A stretch of 64,000 nucleotides of DNA. It comes from Silvania confinis (GTDB lineage: Bacteria; Pseudomonadota; Gammaproteobacteria; Enterobacterales; Enterobacteriaceae). A program made the translations under genes and the position numbers. The stretch lies in assembly GCF_025564085.1 (NCBI RefSeq), contig NZ_JAMGZJ010000077.1, positions 310,001 to 374,000 on the forward strand, written 5' to 3'. The notes under the pieces were generated by a model. The model was given only the letters and a program-made list of their open reading frames with translations. It was not told the origin of the DNA and ran no database searches. Numbering within the stretch: position 1 is the stretch's first letter; each line of letters begins with the position of its first letter. Of this stretch, positions 10,985 through 20,513 are shown in pieces.

Positions 10985-11533
10985 TTATTCAGTTTCAACG
11001 CGTTCGCGTATCACCACTGCGGGATTGCCACGGCAAAGCGTATTTGCCGGTAGCGATTTAAAAACACTGCTGCGCGCACCGATAACGGTACCCTCGCCAA
11101 TTGCGACGCCGGGGGCAACAAATACATCCGTTGCCAGCCAGCATTTTTCGCCAATTACGATCGGCTGCGCATTAATATCAAAATGTTGACTCATATAATC
11201 GTGGCTGCCGGTGCAGAGGTAGCATTTCTGCGACACCACCGCATTGGCACCAATCGTAATCTCACCCAGCGTATACAGCACCGCGTCATCGCCCACCCAG
11301 GCGTAATCACCAAGGGTTAATTTCCACGGATAGGTAATTTTGACTGACGGTCGTATTACTGCGTTTTTTCCTATTTTTGCGCCAAACAGACGTAATAAAA
11401 AAGCGCGCCAGCGATAGGCTATTTGCGGCGACCAGGCGAATAACGTTGCCTGCACCGCCCACCAGATTTGAACTTTAATCCCACCTGCCCCGCGAAATCC
11501 TTTCGGTACCGCGAAGCCGTTTAATTCCTGCAT
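10985..11533 (-). CDS. wcaF: Colanic acid acetyltransferase WcaF
   Basis: WcaF is a left-handed beta-helix acyltransferase of the LacA/CysE type, expected to O-acetylate a sugar of the colanic acid repeat with acetyl-CoA. Hexapeptide-type repeats run from about residue 50 to 160 ([35 protein letters not shown]). The loop CTGSHDYMS carries the likely catalytic histidine. The length of 182 residues matches E. coli. The DNA here is AT-richer than in gmd or fcl. Confidence 0.95.
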   Translation of the reverse strand: MQELNGFAVPKGFRGAGGIKVQIWWAVQATLFAWSPQIAYRWRAFLLRLFGAKIGKNAVIRPSVKITYPWKLTLGDYAWVGDDAVLYTLGEITIGANAVVSQKCYLCTGSHDYMSQHFDINAQPIVIGEKCWLATDVFVAPGVAIGEGTVIGARSSVFKSLPANTLCRGNPAVVIRERVETE

Positions 11534-11548
11534 CGTCTTTCCTTATAT

Positions 11549-12295
11549 TCAGACTTTGTTATATAAGGTTTTCGTTTTGCCTGTCGTTCTCAGACGTAAT
11601 AAATAAGACAATTCCGCCCAGAAGCCCGGCACGCGTAATATTTCACGCTGCACTTTTTTTGCATCCTGGCACAATTCAAGATTATTCGAGGTTGACACCC
11701 CGCCCATTGAGAATTCGGACACCAGTCCGTCAATGCGCTTAAACGGATAACCGGCTTTATACAGCCTGGCCGCCAGGGCGTAATCCGATGACACTTTATA
11801 TTGCAGGTCGTACGGCCACGCTTTTAAACCGCTAACCGGGAAGAAAATCGCCTGATGGCTGGCCGGCAGGCTGTGATAAATATACCAACCGGGTTTGGCG
11901 GCGCGGCGGACTTTATTCCCGTCGCCAAAATCGAGCAGCGCATCGCCAATGTACATGGCGTTATCCGGCTTTCTGGCGAGCTGGCGAACCGTCTGTGCCA
12001 CGTCGTCGTGAAAGATATCACCGGAGTTAAGGAAGATGGCGTAGCGCCCCTGCGCCATCGCCACCCCTTTGTTCATTGCATCGTAAATGCCGCGGTCTTT
12101 CTCGCTGACGTAGCGTAAGTTGAACTCACCGTTCAGTTTTTCGAGAAACTCAGCGGTGCCGTCGTCAGAGCCGCCATCGACCACAATCCATTCAAAACGG
12201 AGGCTGGGATCGCGTGCCAGATTGCGCAGTGACCGCCAGGTATTGACCACTCCTTCGTAGTTACGAAAGGCAACCGTAATGACGCTAAGTAACAT
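11549..12295 (-). CDS. wcaE: Colanic acid glycosyltransferase WcaE
   Basis: WcaE is a GT2-family glycosyltransferase (GT-A fold). After the start at [16 protein letters not shown] it shows [10 protein letters not shown] (the nucleotide-binding aspartate region) and [13 protein letters not shown], where the usual DxD appears as NSGD, as in E. coli WcaE. I used the inner ATG because it gives 248 residues, the E. coli length; a frame 19 codons longer adds unrelated sequence overlapping wcaD. The polymer linkage it makes is not evident from the sequence. Confidence 0.94.
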   Translation of the reverse strand: MLLSVITVAFRNYEGVVNTWRSLRNLARDPSLRFEWIVVDGGSDDGTAEFLEKLNGEFNLRYVSEKDRGIYDAMNKGVAMAQGRYAIFLNSGDIFHDDVAQTVRQLARKPDNAMYIGDALLDFGDGNKVRRAAKPGWYIYHSLPASHQAIFFPVSGLKAWPYDLQYKVSSDYALAARLYKAGYPFKRIDGLVSEFSMGGVSTSNNLELCQDAKKVQREILRVPGFWAELSYLLRLRTTGKTKTLYNKV

Positions 12296-12306
12296 AAACC
12301 ACCTCG

Positions 12307-13527
12307 TTATGAATGCGTAATATTCAGCGCCTTGCGCAAAATAAACGGGCATACGATTAAAAATGCATATTCCGGGCTAAATATTGAGCCGGTAAAAAAC
12401 AGTGACACCGGCGTAAAAAGATAAAGCTGCACGCGAAAATTCTGATTATCGCCAAAGGCACTAATGGTCATTTTAAATACTTTCGTCAGATACCAGCCGG
12501 TTAATAACACCGCAAACCACGAGAAATAAATAATCAGCAGATACAGGCCATTGTCTATTGTTTTCCCGACGTCCGCACCGTTAAAGATTCCGAATGATGC
12601 AACATATTCATAAAGTGAGCCGAATCTGACTACGCCATCAATATGGGTCAAGGAATAACCGACCATCACTAACGGACCAATTATACGATAATACGATGAC
12701 GATCCTTCCGTACCCAAATCACCCAGACGTTCGGATATATACGGGAACGCAAACACTATCCCTACCAAAAATACGGATAATGAAATAATTGCCAGCGGTA
12801 ACTTTTTCTTGATGGCCTCTTTATTGAGATACTGAAACGCCCACTCCAGAAGGTAAAACAGAATAAAGGTCATTACCCCGGAGAACGAACCTGACAGCAC
12901 TATGCCTGCGAGAATCATACCATCGGTTTTGGGGGTTTTGATACCAAACTGTTTGATGCTGAGCCAAATTGAGATTAACGCCAGAGCGAAGAACGCCGGT
13001 TCAAAATAGAGCGCCGTGGTACGCTTGCCACCAAACTTAATAAAGTTCAGAACATAGCTATTACTGTAAATAAGATATTTCGAAATTATTTCCATCAGGC
13101 TACTGCCGCCGGTCAAAATAATTTGCGCCATCTCCAGTGCGGCCAGGGTGACAATTATTCCGACGACAAGATAAAAGAACCTGAGGATCTTCCGATAATT
13201 GTGCGGCGAGATGGTTTTAAAGCGAATACTCCACACCATGCCAATAATGATCACGATATAGACAAACAGCATCGTCGAGGTGACGTACTTGCTGGCATCC
13301 AGCGACTGACCAAAGATGTAGTTAAAGGCGGTCAGCCCAACGCCGAGCCCCAGCGCAATCATCAGCTTCTTGACGCTTATCTTGTCGACAAACAGCAGCA
13401 ATAACAGCGGCAGGAAGGTGACGATGGTGATGGGGAAGCTTTCGCCGAGCTGGGCGATTTTGACGTTGACCAGCAGATAGATGAGCGGCAGCAGCAGATA
13501 GCTACAGACTCTGATAGAACGAGACAT
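12307..13527 (-). CDS. wcaD: Colanic acid polymerase WcaD (Wzy-type)
   Basis: WcaD is the multi-spanning membrane protein thought to polymerise the lipid-linked repeat units. It is very hydrophobic, with ten or more predicted membrane segments and a large loop around [14 protein letters not shown]. The start at [20 protein letters not shown] gives 406 residues against 405 in E. coli and overlaps the end of wcaC by 26 bases. The 59 residues of open frame upstream are arginine- and cysteine-rich, are not family sequence, and come from the wcaC region read in another frame. The gene is markedly AT-richer than its neighbours, which is common for Wzy polymerases. Confidence 0.93.
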   Translation of the reverse strand: MSRSIRVCSYLLLPLIYLLVNVKIAQLGESFPITIVTFLPLLLLLFVDKISVKKLMIALGLGVGLTAFNYIFGQSLDASKYVTSTMLFVYIVIIIGMVWSIRFKTISPHNYRKILRFFYLVVGIIVTLAALEMAQIILTGGSSLMEIISKYLIYSNSYVLNFIKFGGKRTTALYFEPAFFALALISIWLSIKQFGIKTPKTDGMILAGIVLSGSFSGVMTFILFYLLEWAFQYLNKEAIKKKLPLAIISLSVFLVGIVFAFPYISERLGDLGTEGSSSYYRIIGPLVMVGYSLTHIDGVVRFGSLYEYVASFGIFNGADVGKTIDNGLYLLIIYFSWFAVLLTGWYLTKVFKMTISAFGDNQNFRVQLYLFTPVSLFFTGSIFSPEYAFLIVCPFILRKALNITHS

Positions 13528-14719
13528 ACTCCTCCAGCATCTGTTGTCCACTGTAGGCCTGGCGGCTGCGGGCGCAGAAGGCTTCAAGCGTCGTGCCAAA
13601 AACCGCCTGCGCGATGTCGGCTTTCGCCTGCTGCACCAGCGGCAGCACCTCGCTTTCCGCAAAGGTTTTTCCGCCCGACTTTTCCAGCACTTCCCGCGCG
13701 GCATCGCTGTGGGTGGCGATCACCGGCACACCAATCGACAGCGCTTCGCATAAAATCAGCGGATAGTTATCCACCCTCGAGCTGAACACCAGCGCGTCCA
13801 TCCCGTTGAGGGCGCTCATCAGTTTGCGCTTATCGGTTTCGAAGCCGTGATTGACCACGTTCGCCCCCTCAAACGGCGAGAACTTGCCGAAGGTATGCAG
13901 CTCAATCTTGTCGCCGAGCGCCATCATCTGGCGCACCAGCTGCTGATTGGTTTTGCCGTCGTAGCGCAGGTCGTGCGCCACCACTGCAATTTTCGGTTTA
14001 CCCGGCGTGACGGCAACCGGGGTCAGTTCTGCCAGAATTTCTTCCGTCGCCACGTCGATGCCGTTGTTGATAATTCGACAGCGCCCTGCCCCGTACAGGC
14101 TGTTAAACGCGTCGGCCACGTGCTGGCTGGGGGAGATAAACTGACACCCGAGCGCCAGCATCTGGCGAAACAGCGCCCGCTTACCGGCCACCAGCTGGTG
14201 GGCGCGGTCCACTTTCACCGGCGGATAGTTGCCGAGCGTCGGGCATTTCTGGCAATTGTTTTTCCAGCCTTCGCAGCCGTCGGTAAAGGCGCAGCGCCCG
14301 GTGACGCTCCAGTGATCGTGCAGGGTCCAGACGAACGTGGTGTCCGGCTTATGGGCGTTCACCTTTTCGCAAAACGCCACCACCTCTTCAAGCCGCAGCC
14401 AGTAGCTGTGCAGGACATGAAAGTGCAGCACCACCGGGCCCGACGTGCGGGTGACGGTGCGGTACAGACCGTTAAGGTTGCCGAACAGATCGCGGTTAAA
14501 CAGGCGAAACAAGGCAATGTTGGCCACCGAGGTCAGGCGCGGCGTGTGTTTCTCCACCTGCGGGTAACGATCGTGGCTGACGCTTTTTTTGCCGCCCTTG
14601 CCGTAGCCGTAGACAAAGCGCGACGCCAGCCCCTGCTGCAGCGCACGCTGGTGCAGATCCAGCGCCACGCCTGCTGCCCCGCCTTCCGCGAGGCGCACGT
14701 TAAATTGCAGAATGTTCAT
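13502..14719 (-). CDS. wcaC: Colanic acid glycosyltransferase WcaC
   Basis: WcaC is a GT4-family glycosyltransferase of 405 residues, the same length as in E. coli. The N-terminal domain begins MNILQFNVRLAEGGAAGVAL with the usual glycine-rich loop. The C-terminal nucleotide-sugar domain contains SSRVDNYPLILCEALSIGVPVIAT, of the family's E-x7-E form (ending CEALSIGVPVIA). The stop overlaps wcaD and the ATG overlaps the wcaB stop, so it belongs to a translationally coupled run. A cysteine cluster lies in the middle (CAFTDGCEGWKNNCQKCP) and is also present in E. coli WcaC as I recall it. Confidence 0.95.
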   Translation of the reverse strand: MNILQFNVRLAEGGAAGVALDLHQRALQQGLASRFVYGYGKGGKKSVSHDRYPQVEKHTPRLTSVANIALFRLFNRDLFGNLNGLYRTVTRTSGPVVLHFHVLHSYWLRLEEVVAFCEKVNAHKPDTTFVWTLHDHWSVTGRCAFTDGCEGWKNNCQKCPTLGNYPPVKVDRAHQLVAGKRALFRQMLALGCQFISPSQHVADAFNSLYGAGRCRIINNGIDVATEEILAELTPVAVTPGKPKIAVVAHDLRYDGKTNQQLVRQMMALGDKIELHTFGKFSPFEGANVVNHGFETDKRKLMSALNGMDALVFSSRVDNYPLILCEALSIGVPVIATHSDAAREVLEKSGGKTFAESEVLPLVQQAKADIAQAVFGTTLEAFCARSRQAYSGQQMLEEYVSFYQSL

Positions 14720-15207
14720 TTGATCACCTTCACCCGGGCCTTTTCCCCCACCACCAGCGCATTGTCCGGTACGCTGTCGAGCACCACGCTGCCTGCGCCA
14801 ATCGTGACGTTATTGCCAATGGTGATATCGCCCAGCATCACCACGTTAGCGCCCAGCTCGACGTTATTGCCGATCTGCGGGCAGGCCAGGCTGTTGGCGC
14901 CGCGATTGCCGAGGGTCACCGCATGGCGGATGACAAAATCATCCCCGGCGACCACGAATTTGTTGATCACCACGGCATAGCCGTGGTGAATGGTGAAGCG
15001 CCGTCCAATGGTAGCGGCGGCCTGGATTTCGTAGCCGAAAAAGCACTCGGTGATGATGCGGTACAGCACCAGTACCGGGGCCGCCCACAGATTGTTGAGC
15101 ACGTTTTTTTTGCGCCACACCGAGCAGAAGTGGGCGATGCGGTAGCTCAGAACCATGCAACACGGGCGCAGGCTCCAGCTGTTGGCACGACAATCTTCCA
15201 GCAGCAT
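14716..15207 (-). CDS. wcaB: Colanic acid acetyltransferase WcaB
   Basis: WcaB is a serine-acetyltransferase-like hexapeptide protein that is expected to acetylate colanic acid together with WcaF. Residues from about 60 to 150 form beta-helix repeats (IGRRFTI, AGDDFVI, IGNNVEL, LGDITIG, IGAGSVV), and IHHGYAVVIN carries the active-site histidine region. At 163 residues it is one residue longer than E. coli WcaB (an extra Leu at position 2). It overlaps the wcaA stop by one base (TAATG) and the wcaC start by four. Confidence 0.94.
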   Translation of the reverse strand: MLLEDCRANSWSLRPCCMVLSYRIAHFCSVWRKKNVLNNLWAAPVLVLYRIITECFFGYEIQAAATIGRRFTIHHGYAVVINKFVVAGDDFVIRHAVTLGNRGANSLACPQIGNNVELGANVVMLGDITIGNNVTIGAGSVVLDSVPDNALVVGEKARVKVIK

Positions 15208-16046
15208 TATTTCCCCCGCAGTCCGTCAGCCAGACGTTTACCGTTTCGCACTGAAAGCAGCGTTAACAAGGTGCGCCAGTTCATCCGCTTGTTGCGGATT
15301 TGATACAGCGTAAACAGCTGATACTTGCGGCTGGCACGGTCAAACTTGTCTTTATGTTTGCGATAAAAATGGAAGTAGCCGGAAAACTTCTTCGGCGAAG
15401 AGGTGATCTGCATCTCGCCGTGGTTGATGTGCAGGATCTGCGTTGCCTCGTCCACTTTCCACGGCTCGCCGTTCTCCATCACCATCCGCAGGAAAATGTC
15501 GTAATCCTGGGCGGCCTTCAGTTCGGTATCGAACAGGCTCTCTTTAAAGCGCCATGCCCAGCTGAACACCTGGTTGCCAATGATGTTGCGCTTGTAGAAC
15601 AGACGGCGCGAGTAAGGCGACTTGGGGTACAGCGGCAGGCTGGCGGGCTGGGAATAGACTTCGCCCTCGCAGACATAGTCGTTGGCATACAGGAACGCGT
15701 GGGTCACCAGCTGGTGCTGATTCGCGAGGAAAATCGACAGTCGGTTCGGCGTCCACTCGTCGTCGTCGTCAATGCCGGTCAGATACTGGCCGCTGGCCTG
15801 CATGATGGCCTGATTGCGCACCGCACAGGCCCCGGAATTGATCGGGTTGTGGGTGTATTTAACGCGCGGATCGTTCAGCCCCTCGACGAACTGCTGCAGT
15901 TGCTCATACGAGGCCGAGCAGTCGTCAACGATGATCAATTCCCAGTGGTCGTAGTCCTGGCGCAAAACCGATTTTATCGCGCGGATCGCCAGCTGCTGAC
16001 GGTTCCATGTCGGCATATAAATAGAAATCAAAGGACGTGTTGTCAT
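15207..16046 (-). CDS. wcaA: Colanic acid glycosyltransferase WcaA
   Basis: WcaA is a GT2 glycosyltransferase. Key motifs are IYMPTWNRQQ near the start, IIVDDCSASYEQL and GIDDDDEWTP (the metal-binding DxD region). I chose MTTRPLISIYMPTWN as the start: it gives 279 residues, the E. coli length, and has GGGGA six bases upstream. The ATG seven codons earlier sits on the wzc stop (TAATG) and has only a weak ribosome site. Its sugar specificity is not shown by the sequence. Confidence 0.93.
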   Translation of the reverse strand: MTTRPLISIYMPTWNRQQLAIRAIKSVLRQDYDHWELIIVDDCSASYEQLQQFVEGLNDPRVKYTHNPINSGACAVRNQAIMQASGQYLTGIDDDDEWTPNRLSIFLANQHQLVTHAFLYANDYVCEGEVYSQPASLPLYPKSPYSRRLFYKRNIIGNQVFSWAWRFKESLFDTELKAAQDYDIFLRMVMENGEPWKVDEATQILHINHGEMQITSSPKKFSGYFHFYRKHKDKFDRASRKYQLFTLYQIRNKRMNWRTLLTLLSVRNGKRLADGLRGK

Positions 16047-16066
16047 GGTGTTCCCCGAATGGCTCA

Positions 16067-18229
16067 TTACTTGCTGTCCGATTTGTATTCGTACTCGTAA
16101 TACCCGTAGTCCTGATACCCGCTGGCGCGGCGGAAGATGGAGTTGAGGATCACCCCTTTCACCGCGATGCCGTTTTGTTCAAAGCGGCTCAGGCTGGTTT
16201 CCACCTCTTTCAGGGTGTTGACCGCATAGCGCGCCACCATCAGGGTGGTGCCGGCGTGGCGACCGACAATCGCCGCGTCGGTAACGGCCAGAATTGGCGG
16301 GGTATCGATCAGCACCAGGTCGTAGTGTTTACTCGCCCACTCCACCAGCTGGCTGAAACGCTCGCTCATCAGCAGCTCCGACGGGTTCGGCGGCACCTGG
16401 CCACGCGACACGAGGTCGAAATTGGTGATCGAGGTCGGTTTGGCGCACTGGCTGATGTCACCTTTACCGAGCAGGATGTCCGACAGACCGTTAACGTTAT
16501 TGGTGCCGAGCAGTTCGTGGGTATAGCCCTTACGCATATCGCAGTCGATCAGCAGCACCCGCTTTTGGGTCTGGCTGACCACCGCCGCCAGGTTGGCGCA
16601 GACAAAGGTCTTACCAATTGACGGGCTGACCCCGGTCAGCATCAGGACGTTGTTGTTGGCCTGCATCATCGCGAAGTGCAGGCTGGTGCGCAGGCTACGA
16701 ATGGCTTCGATGGCCAGATCCGTCGGGTTACCCACCGCCAGCAGCTGGCTCTGCTTGTAGCGCTTCACGCCATGGACGGTTTTGACGCTATCGCGCGACT
16801 TCTGCCATTCGGATAACGGGATGCTGGCGTAGACGTTGATCCCGTGCTCTTCCAGCACCTGCGGGCTTTCGATTCCCCGGTTAAACAGCGAACGCAGCAG
16901 CACGCCGACGATGGAGAGCATCAGGCCAAGAATAATGCTGCCCAGGATAATCAGCGCTTTCTTCGGCTTCAGCACGCCGGGCTGGGTGATGGCCGGGTCG
17001 ACGATACGCACGTCGCCCACGGTGCTGGCTTCGGTGATCTTCAGCTCCTGCTGTTTGTTCAGCAGCTGCATATAGACCTGCTGACCGGACTCCACGTCGC
17101 GGGTCAGACGCACAATTTCCTGCTGGGTTTTTGGCATCGCGGTGACGCGGCCATTGAGCTTCGACTTCTCGTCTTCGAGGGTCTGGCGTTTTTCCAGCAG
17201 GGTGCGGTACGCCGGGTGACGTTTGGTGTAAAGCTTGGAGATCTCGGCTTCTTTAAAGGTCAGCTCGTTCAGCTGGGCGTCGATATTAACCATCGAATCC
17301 AGCACTGACTTGGCTTCCAGCGGCAGGTCGACAGAGTCTTTGTCCTGGCGATAGGCGTTAAGCTTGTTCTCTGCTTCATCCAGGTGGGCACGGACTTCCG
17401 GAAGCTGCTTCGCGAGGAAGGCGAGGCTTTTTGACGCCTCTTCCGACTTGCGCTGCACGTTCTGCTCGAGGTAGTTGCGGGTAATGCTGTTGAGGATGGC
17501 GCGGATCCGGTCTTTATCCTCCCCGGTGAAGTTCATGCTCAGCACCCCGGTGTCCTTGCCGTTTTCGGTGACCGTCAGGTTGCCTTGCAGATTGTTGATC
17601 ATCCCCAGCATCGAGAATTTACTGACCGTAAACTCGCTGCCCGTCCCGGCCTGAATAGCGCTGACCATCATGCTGACGCCGTCTTTCTCCAGCATCGTCC
17701 CGACCTCGCCTTTGGCGCTAAAGCCGGCATCGCTGGTGAGTTGATACTGCTTAGGCCCCAGCACCTCGAGGGTGAAGATCTGCCCCCCTGCCCCAGCGGG
17801 TAGGGTGAAGGTGGTCACTTTCACCGTGTCGTTCGCCCGGCCCATCAGTCGATCCCAGCCAGCACCAAACACCGGGAAGCTGTTTTTGCTGACGCCGATA
17901 TCCAGATCCAGCTCGTCCACCGTTTTACCCAGCACCAGACGGGACTGGATCAGCTGAATTTCTGCCTGTGAAGCCGGTGGCTTGTTCGACAGCGCGGAAC
18001 CAATGTCCTGCACCAATGAATTACCGCTGTTTTGTTCAATCTGTACCAGCGCATCGGCGCTGTAGATCGGGGTAGCAAAGAGGGTGTAAATCACTGCCGC
18101 GGCGGCAAATACCGCGGTGATCCCCAGTACCCACCAGCGCGCCTCTACGACGGTCCCGACCAGGCGACCAATATCAATTTCATCGCTGCCCGTAGAGGAG
18201 GCGGCAGAAGGTTTTACGTTTGCTGTCAT
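16067..18229 (-). CDS. wzc: Tyrosine-protein kinase and polysaccharide co-polymerase Wzc
   Basis: Wzc is an inner-membrane bacterial tyrosine kinase that controls colanic acid polymer length and export together with Wza. Domains in order: Wzz-type region with a membrane segment near residues 30-55, a long periplasmic part with coiled-coil stretches, a second membrane segment near 425-445, and a cytoplasmic kinase domain. The kinase has Walker A (GVSPSIGKTF), Walker A' (VLLIDCDMRKG) and Walker B (LVLIDTPP). The tail carries the tyrosine cluster YQDYGYYEYEYKSD that is autophosphorylated in the family. The start at MTANVKPSAAS gives 720 residues, as in E. coli, with CAGGGA upstream. Confidence 0.97.
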   Translation of the reverse strand: MTANVKPSAASSTGSDEIDIGRLVGTVVEARWWVLGITAVFAAAAVIYTLFATPIYSADALVQIEQNSGNSLVQDIGSALSNKPPASQAEIQLIQSRLVLGKTVDELDLDIGVSKNSFPVFGAGWDRLMGRANDTVKVTTFTLPAGAGGQIFTLEVLGPKQYQLTSDAGFSAKGEVGTMLEKDGVSMMVSAIQAGTGSEFTVSKFSMLGMINNLQGNLTVTENGKDTGVLSMNFTGEDKDRIRAILNSITRNYLEQNVQRKSEEASKSLAFLAKQLPEVRAHLDEAENKLNAYRQDKDSVDLPLEAKSVLDSMVNIDAQLNELTFKEAEISKLYTKRHPAYRTLLEKRQTLEDEKSKLNGRVTAMPKTQQEIVRLTRDVESGQQVYMQLLNKQQELKITEASTVGDVRIVDPAITQPGVLKPKKALIILGSIILGLMLSIVGVLLRSLFNRGIESPQVLEEHGINVYASIPLSEWQKSRDSVKTVHGVKRYKQSQLLAVGNPTDLAIEAIRSLRTSLHFAMMQANNNVLMLTGVSPSIGKTFVCANLAAVVSQTQKRVLLIDCDMRKGYTHELLGTNNVNGLSDILLGKGDISQCAKPTSITNFDLVSRGQVPPNPSELLMSERFSQLVEWASKHYDLVLIDTPPILAVTDAAIVGRHAGTTLMVARYAVNTLKEVETSLSRFEQNGIAVKGVILNSIFRRASGYQDYGYYEYEYKSDSK

Positions 18230-18231
18230 TG

Positions 18232-18675
18232 TTATCCCTGCTGAACGTTCAGTGCCTGCGCCCACTGGCGAGCAGACTGGTCGAGTAAGGTGTAAACCGC
18301 CTCAAACGCTTCACGGCTTTTGCGATACGGATCGGGGATCTCGCGCTCATTGTCCCAGTGACCAAACAGCATCACCTTGCCGCGCATTTCCGGTGCGATG
18401 TCGCACAGGGCATGAATGTGGCGTTTTTCCATCGTGAGGATCAGGTCATAGTCCCGACACAGGCGGGCAGAAACCTGACGAGCACAGTGCCCGTCCAGCG
18501 AAAGCTGATTGTCTGCCGCCACGCGGCTGGCCTGGGCATCAGCCCCTTTGCCGACCAACGCCCCGAGCCCGGCCGACGCCACGGTCAGCCTCGGTTGATA
18601 CTGCTGCAACAGCCGCTCAGCCGTAGGGGAACGGCAGATGTTCCCCACGCATACCACCAGAATTTTGTTAAACAT
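18232..18675 (-). CDS. wzb: Low-molecular-weight protein-tyrosine phosphatase Wzb
   Basis: Wzb dephosphorylates the tyrosine tail of Wzc; cycling of that tail is needed for polymer export. The phosphatase P-loop CVGNICRS is at residues 9-16 (Cys9, Arg15), and the general-acid Asp115 lies in IPDPYRKS. The length is 147 residues, as in E. coli. It is flanked by wza (6 bases) and wzc (2 bases) in the usual wza-wzb-wzc order. Confidence 0.97.
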   Translation of the reverse strand: MFNKILVVCVGNICRSPTAERLLQQYQPRLTVASAGLGALVGKGADAQASRVAADNQLSLDGHCARQVSARLCRDYDLILTMEKRHIHALCDIAPEMRGKVMLFGHWDNEREIPDPYRKSREAFEAVYTLLDQSARQWAQALNVQQG

Positions 18676-18681
18676 CGCGGA

Positions 18682-19821
18682 TCACCAGGTATGGACGTCG
18701 CGTGCCGTGTCCGTCATGTAGCGGACGCCATTGATGGTTGGCAGCAACTGGTTAATCAGGCGGTTCCAGCGAGAAACCGGTGCGGTGGTGACATACACCA
18801 CGTCATACGGCTGGAGGCGGAATTCGGTCGCCATCACCAGCGAAGTGGCATCGGACATATCCAGCTGGTAGATGTTGGCAATCTTGCCTTTCGCACTGCC
18901 CTCGCCTTTCAGCGGACGGATCACGAAGATACCGCTGGCGTTGGAGGTGTTCATATCCAGCCCTTCCGCCGTGCCCAGCGCTTCGGTCAGCGTCATGCCG
19001 CTGAAGTCCATCTTGAGGGTGCTCTGTTTTTTCACTTCACCCATCACGAACACTTTCAGATCGTCATTGCGTGGGACAAACAGGATGTCGCCCGGATAGA
19101 GCAGTCGGTTCTGGCTCAGATCGCCGTTCTGCATCAGCGCCTGCAGCGAGATGCGCTGCTCTTTGCCTTCATGGGTCAGCACCACGTTGCGCCAGTCCGC
19201 CGTATCGGTCAGACCGCCCGCGGCGTTGACGGCGTCAAGCACGGTCAGCGGCACGTTGGTGATAGGTTGCTGGCCGGATTTATTCACCTGGCCGGAAACG
19301 TAGGCTTTTTGCGAGCGGAAGGCGGCGATGTTCACGTCCACCTGCGGATCGGCGATGTACTGCGCCAGACGCCCGGTGATATCACTGCGGATTTCGGAGA
19401 GGCTTTTGCCGACGACGCGCACTTTGCCGACGTAGGGATAGAACATGGTGCCGTCCGGCTGCACCCAGTTACCGGCATCGCTGGAGCTACGATATTGACC
19501 GGCGGGGGTGGTCAACTCGGGGTGATCCCAGACGGTGACGTTAATCACATCACCCGGCCCGACGCGGTACTGATAGGCAGCAATCTCCTGGTCGAGGCTG
19601 ACGTTTGGCTGCGCCACATTCGGGCGCGGGCGTAATTGTTCGACCAGTCGAGGGGTCAGGGGATAAACATTCACCATGCGGTCAATATCGAAATCAGCGT
19701 CCTGCTGTTTAATCACATCCTTGCCCATCGTCGACATATTGCTGCCGGGTAAGATCGTGCAACCACTCATCAAGGTCACAGACACCAATAATGGCATCAA
19801 TTTCAGTTTGGATTTCATCAT
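18682..19821 (-). CDS. wza: Outer-membrane polysaccharide export lipoprotein Wza
   Basis: Wza forms the octameric outer-membrane channel for colanic acid. It has a lipoprotein signal with lipobox LMSGC (Cys21), then the poly-export/SLBB domains ([20 protein letters not shown], then [15 protein letters not shown] and [15 protein letters not shown]) and a C-terminal amphipathic helix ([15 protein letters not shown]) that crosses the outer membrane. The length of 379 residues equals the E. coli protein. It is the first gene of the colanic acid operon, and its long leader carries the RcsAB-type box and JUMPstart listed separately. Confidence 0.97.
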   Translation of the reverse strand: MMKSKLKLMPLLVSVTLMSGCTILPGSNMSTMGKDVIKQQDADFDIDRMVNVYPLTPRLVEQLRPRPNVAQPNVSLDQEIAAYQYRVGPGDVINVTVWDHPELTTPAGQYRSSSDAGNWVQPDGTMFYPYVGKVRVVGKSLSEIRSDITGRLAQYIADPQVDVNIAAFRSQKAYVSGQVNKSGQQPITNVPLTVLDAVNAAGGLTDTADWRNVVLTHEGKEQRISLQALMQNGDLSQNRLLYPGDILFVPRNDDLKVFVMGEVKKQSTLKMDFSGMTLTEALGTAEGLDMNTSNASGIFVIRPLKGEGSAKGKIANIYQLDMSDATSLVMATEFRLQPYDVVYVTTAPVSRWNRLINQLLPTINGVRYMTDTARDVHTW

Positions 19822-19998
19822 TGATTATTTATCACTTTGGCAGAGTAATTACCCTGTACAATTAAATAAGCGAGGTGCGGGATTACTTTTAGCATGCAGT
19901 TAATAAAACAGAAATATAACTGGTATCAGTCCTAAAAGCGTTTAATGCACCACCAGGCTATTGACAGAATAATCGAGGCTGATTAACACGCCTTCAGG

Positions 19999-20036
19999 CA
20001 CGCTACCGCCCTTGGCTTTCAGTTACCAATCCACTG
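19999..20036 (-). promoter_or_regulatory. JUMPstart element with ops (RfaH recruitment)
   Basis: The minus strand carries the JUMPstart consensus over about 38 bases, starting CAGTGGATTGGTAACTG and ending in GGGCGGTAGCGTG. The ops core GGCGGTAGCGT is exact. In the family, RNA polymerase pauses at ops and RfaH is recruited, which prevents termination and polarity over long polysaccharide operons. Its position in the leader of wza is the usual one. The 18-gene run downstream is just the kind of operon that needs it. Confidence 0.93.
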
Positions 20037-20280
20037 CATAAACAGTAAGTTATGGATAAACACCCTCATTGGCATGGCTTAATGAAAAAATATGTCAGGC
20101 AGGATAAATCCGAACCTAATATTATTTTTCAGGCGATTAAACCGACACAAAAAATAGCAGCAAGATACAGAGGTATGTGATGCTGGAAGAATTGTTGCAG
20201 CTAACGGAATAGCAGGCAAGGAAACATCCGCAAGGAAATGCCTTTTAAGATTAATATTAACGGTATCATTCCCATGCTTT

Positions 20281-20294
20281 TAGGAATTACTTTA
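20281..20294 (-). promoter_or_regulatory. Probable RcsAB box upstream of wza
   Basis: The 14-base sequence reads TAAAGTAATTCCTA on the minus strand. It matches the RcsAB consensus TaAGaatatTCctA at about 10 of 14 positions, with both outer blocks conserved. It lies about 460 bases upstream of the wza ATG, close to where the E. coli box sits. RcsA with phosphorylated RcsB activates colanic acid synthesis from this site in E. coli. Binding here is inferred. Confidence 0.75.
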
Positions 20295-20513
20295 TATTGA
20301 CATTATTAAAGGGATAAATTCAGCATGCGATATTTCTTATTTTAACGTATTCCAGACAATTTACGCTATTAACGCACAGAGTGCAGGGAGAATAACTGTC
20401 GTTTTTTCCGCCAGACAGTCGCGAGAAATTGCCGACCGGGTTGCATTTTCTCGCCCTGGTATCCATGATCGGAATGTGACAATTGTCATCTCACATGAGG
20501 TATTACTCCCACT

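Larger units (their letters stand above)
19822..20513. promoter_or_regulatory. Divergent control region between wza and yegH (long AT-rich wza leader)
   Basis: This 692-base gap has no convincing gene. On the minus strand it holds an RcsAB-type box about 460 bases from the wza ATG and a JUMPstart/ops element about 180 bases from it. That is the layout of the E. coli colanic acid operon, so transcription probably starts between the two and makes a long untranslated leader. On the plus strand a perfect 12-base palindrome (TGACAATTGTCA, 20477-20488) lies just upstream of yegH. I could not place the core promoter elements with confidence. Confidence 0.8.
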
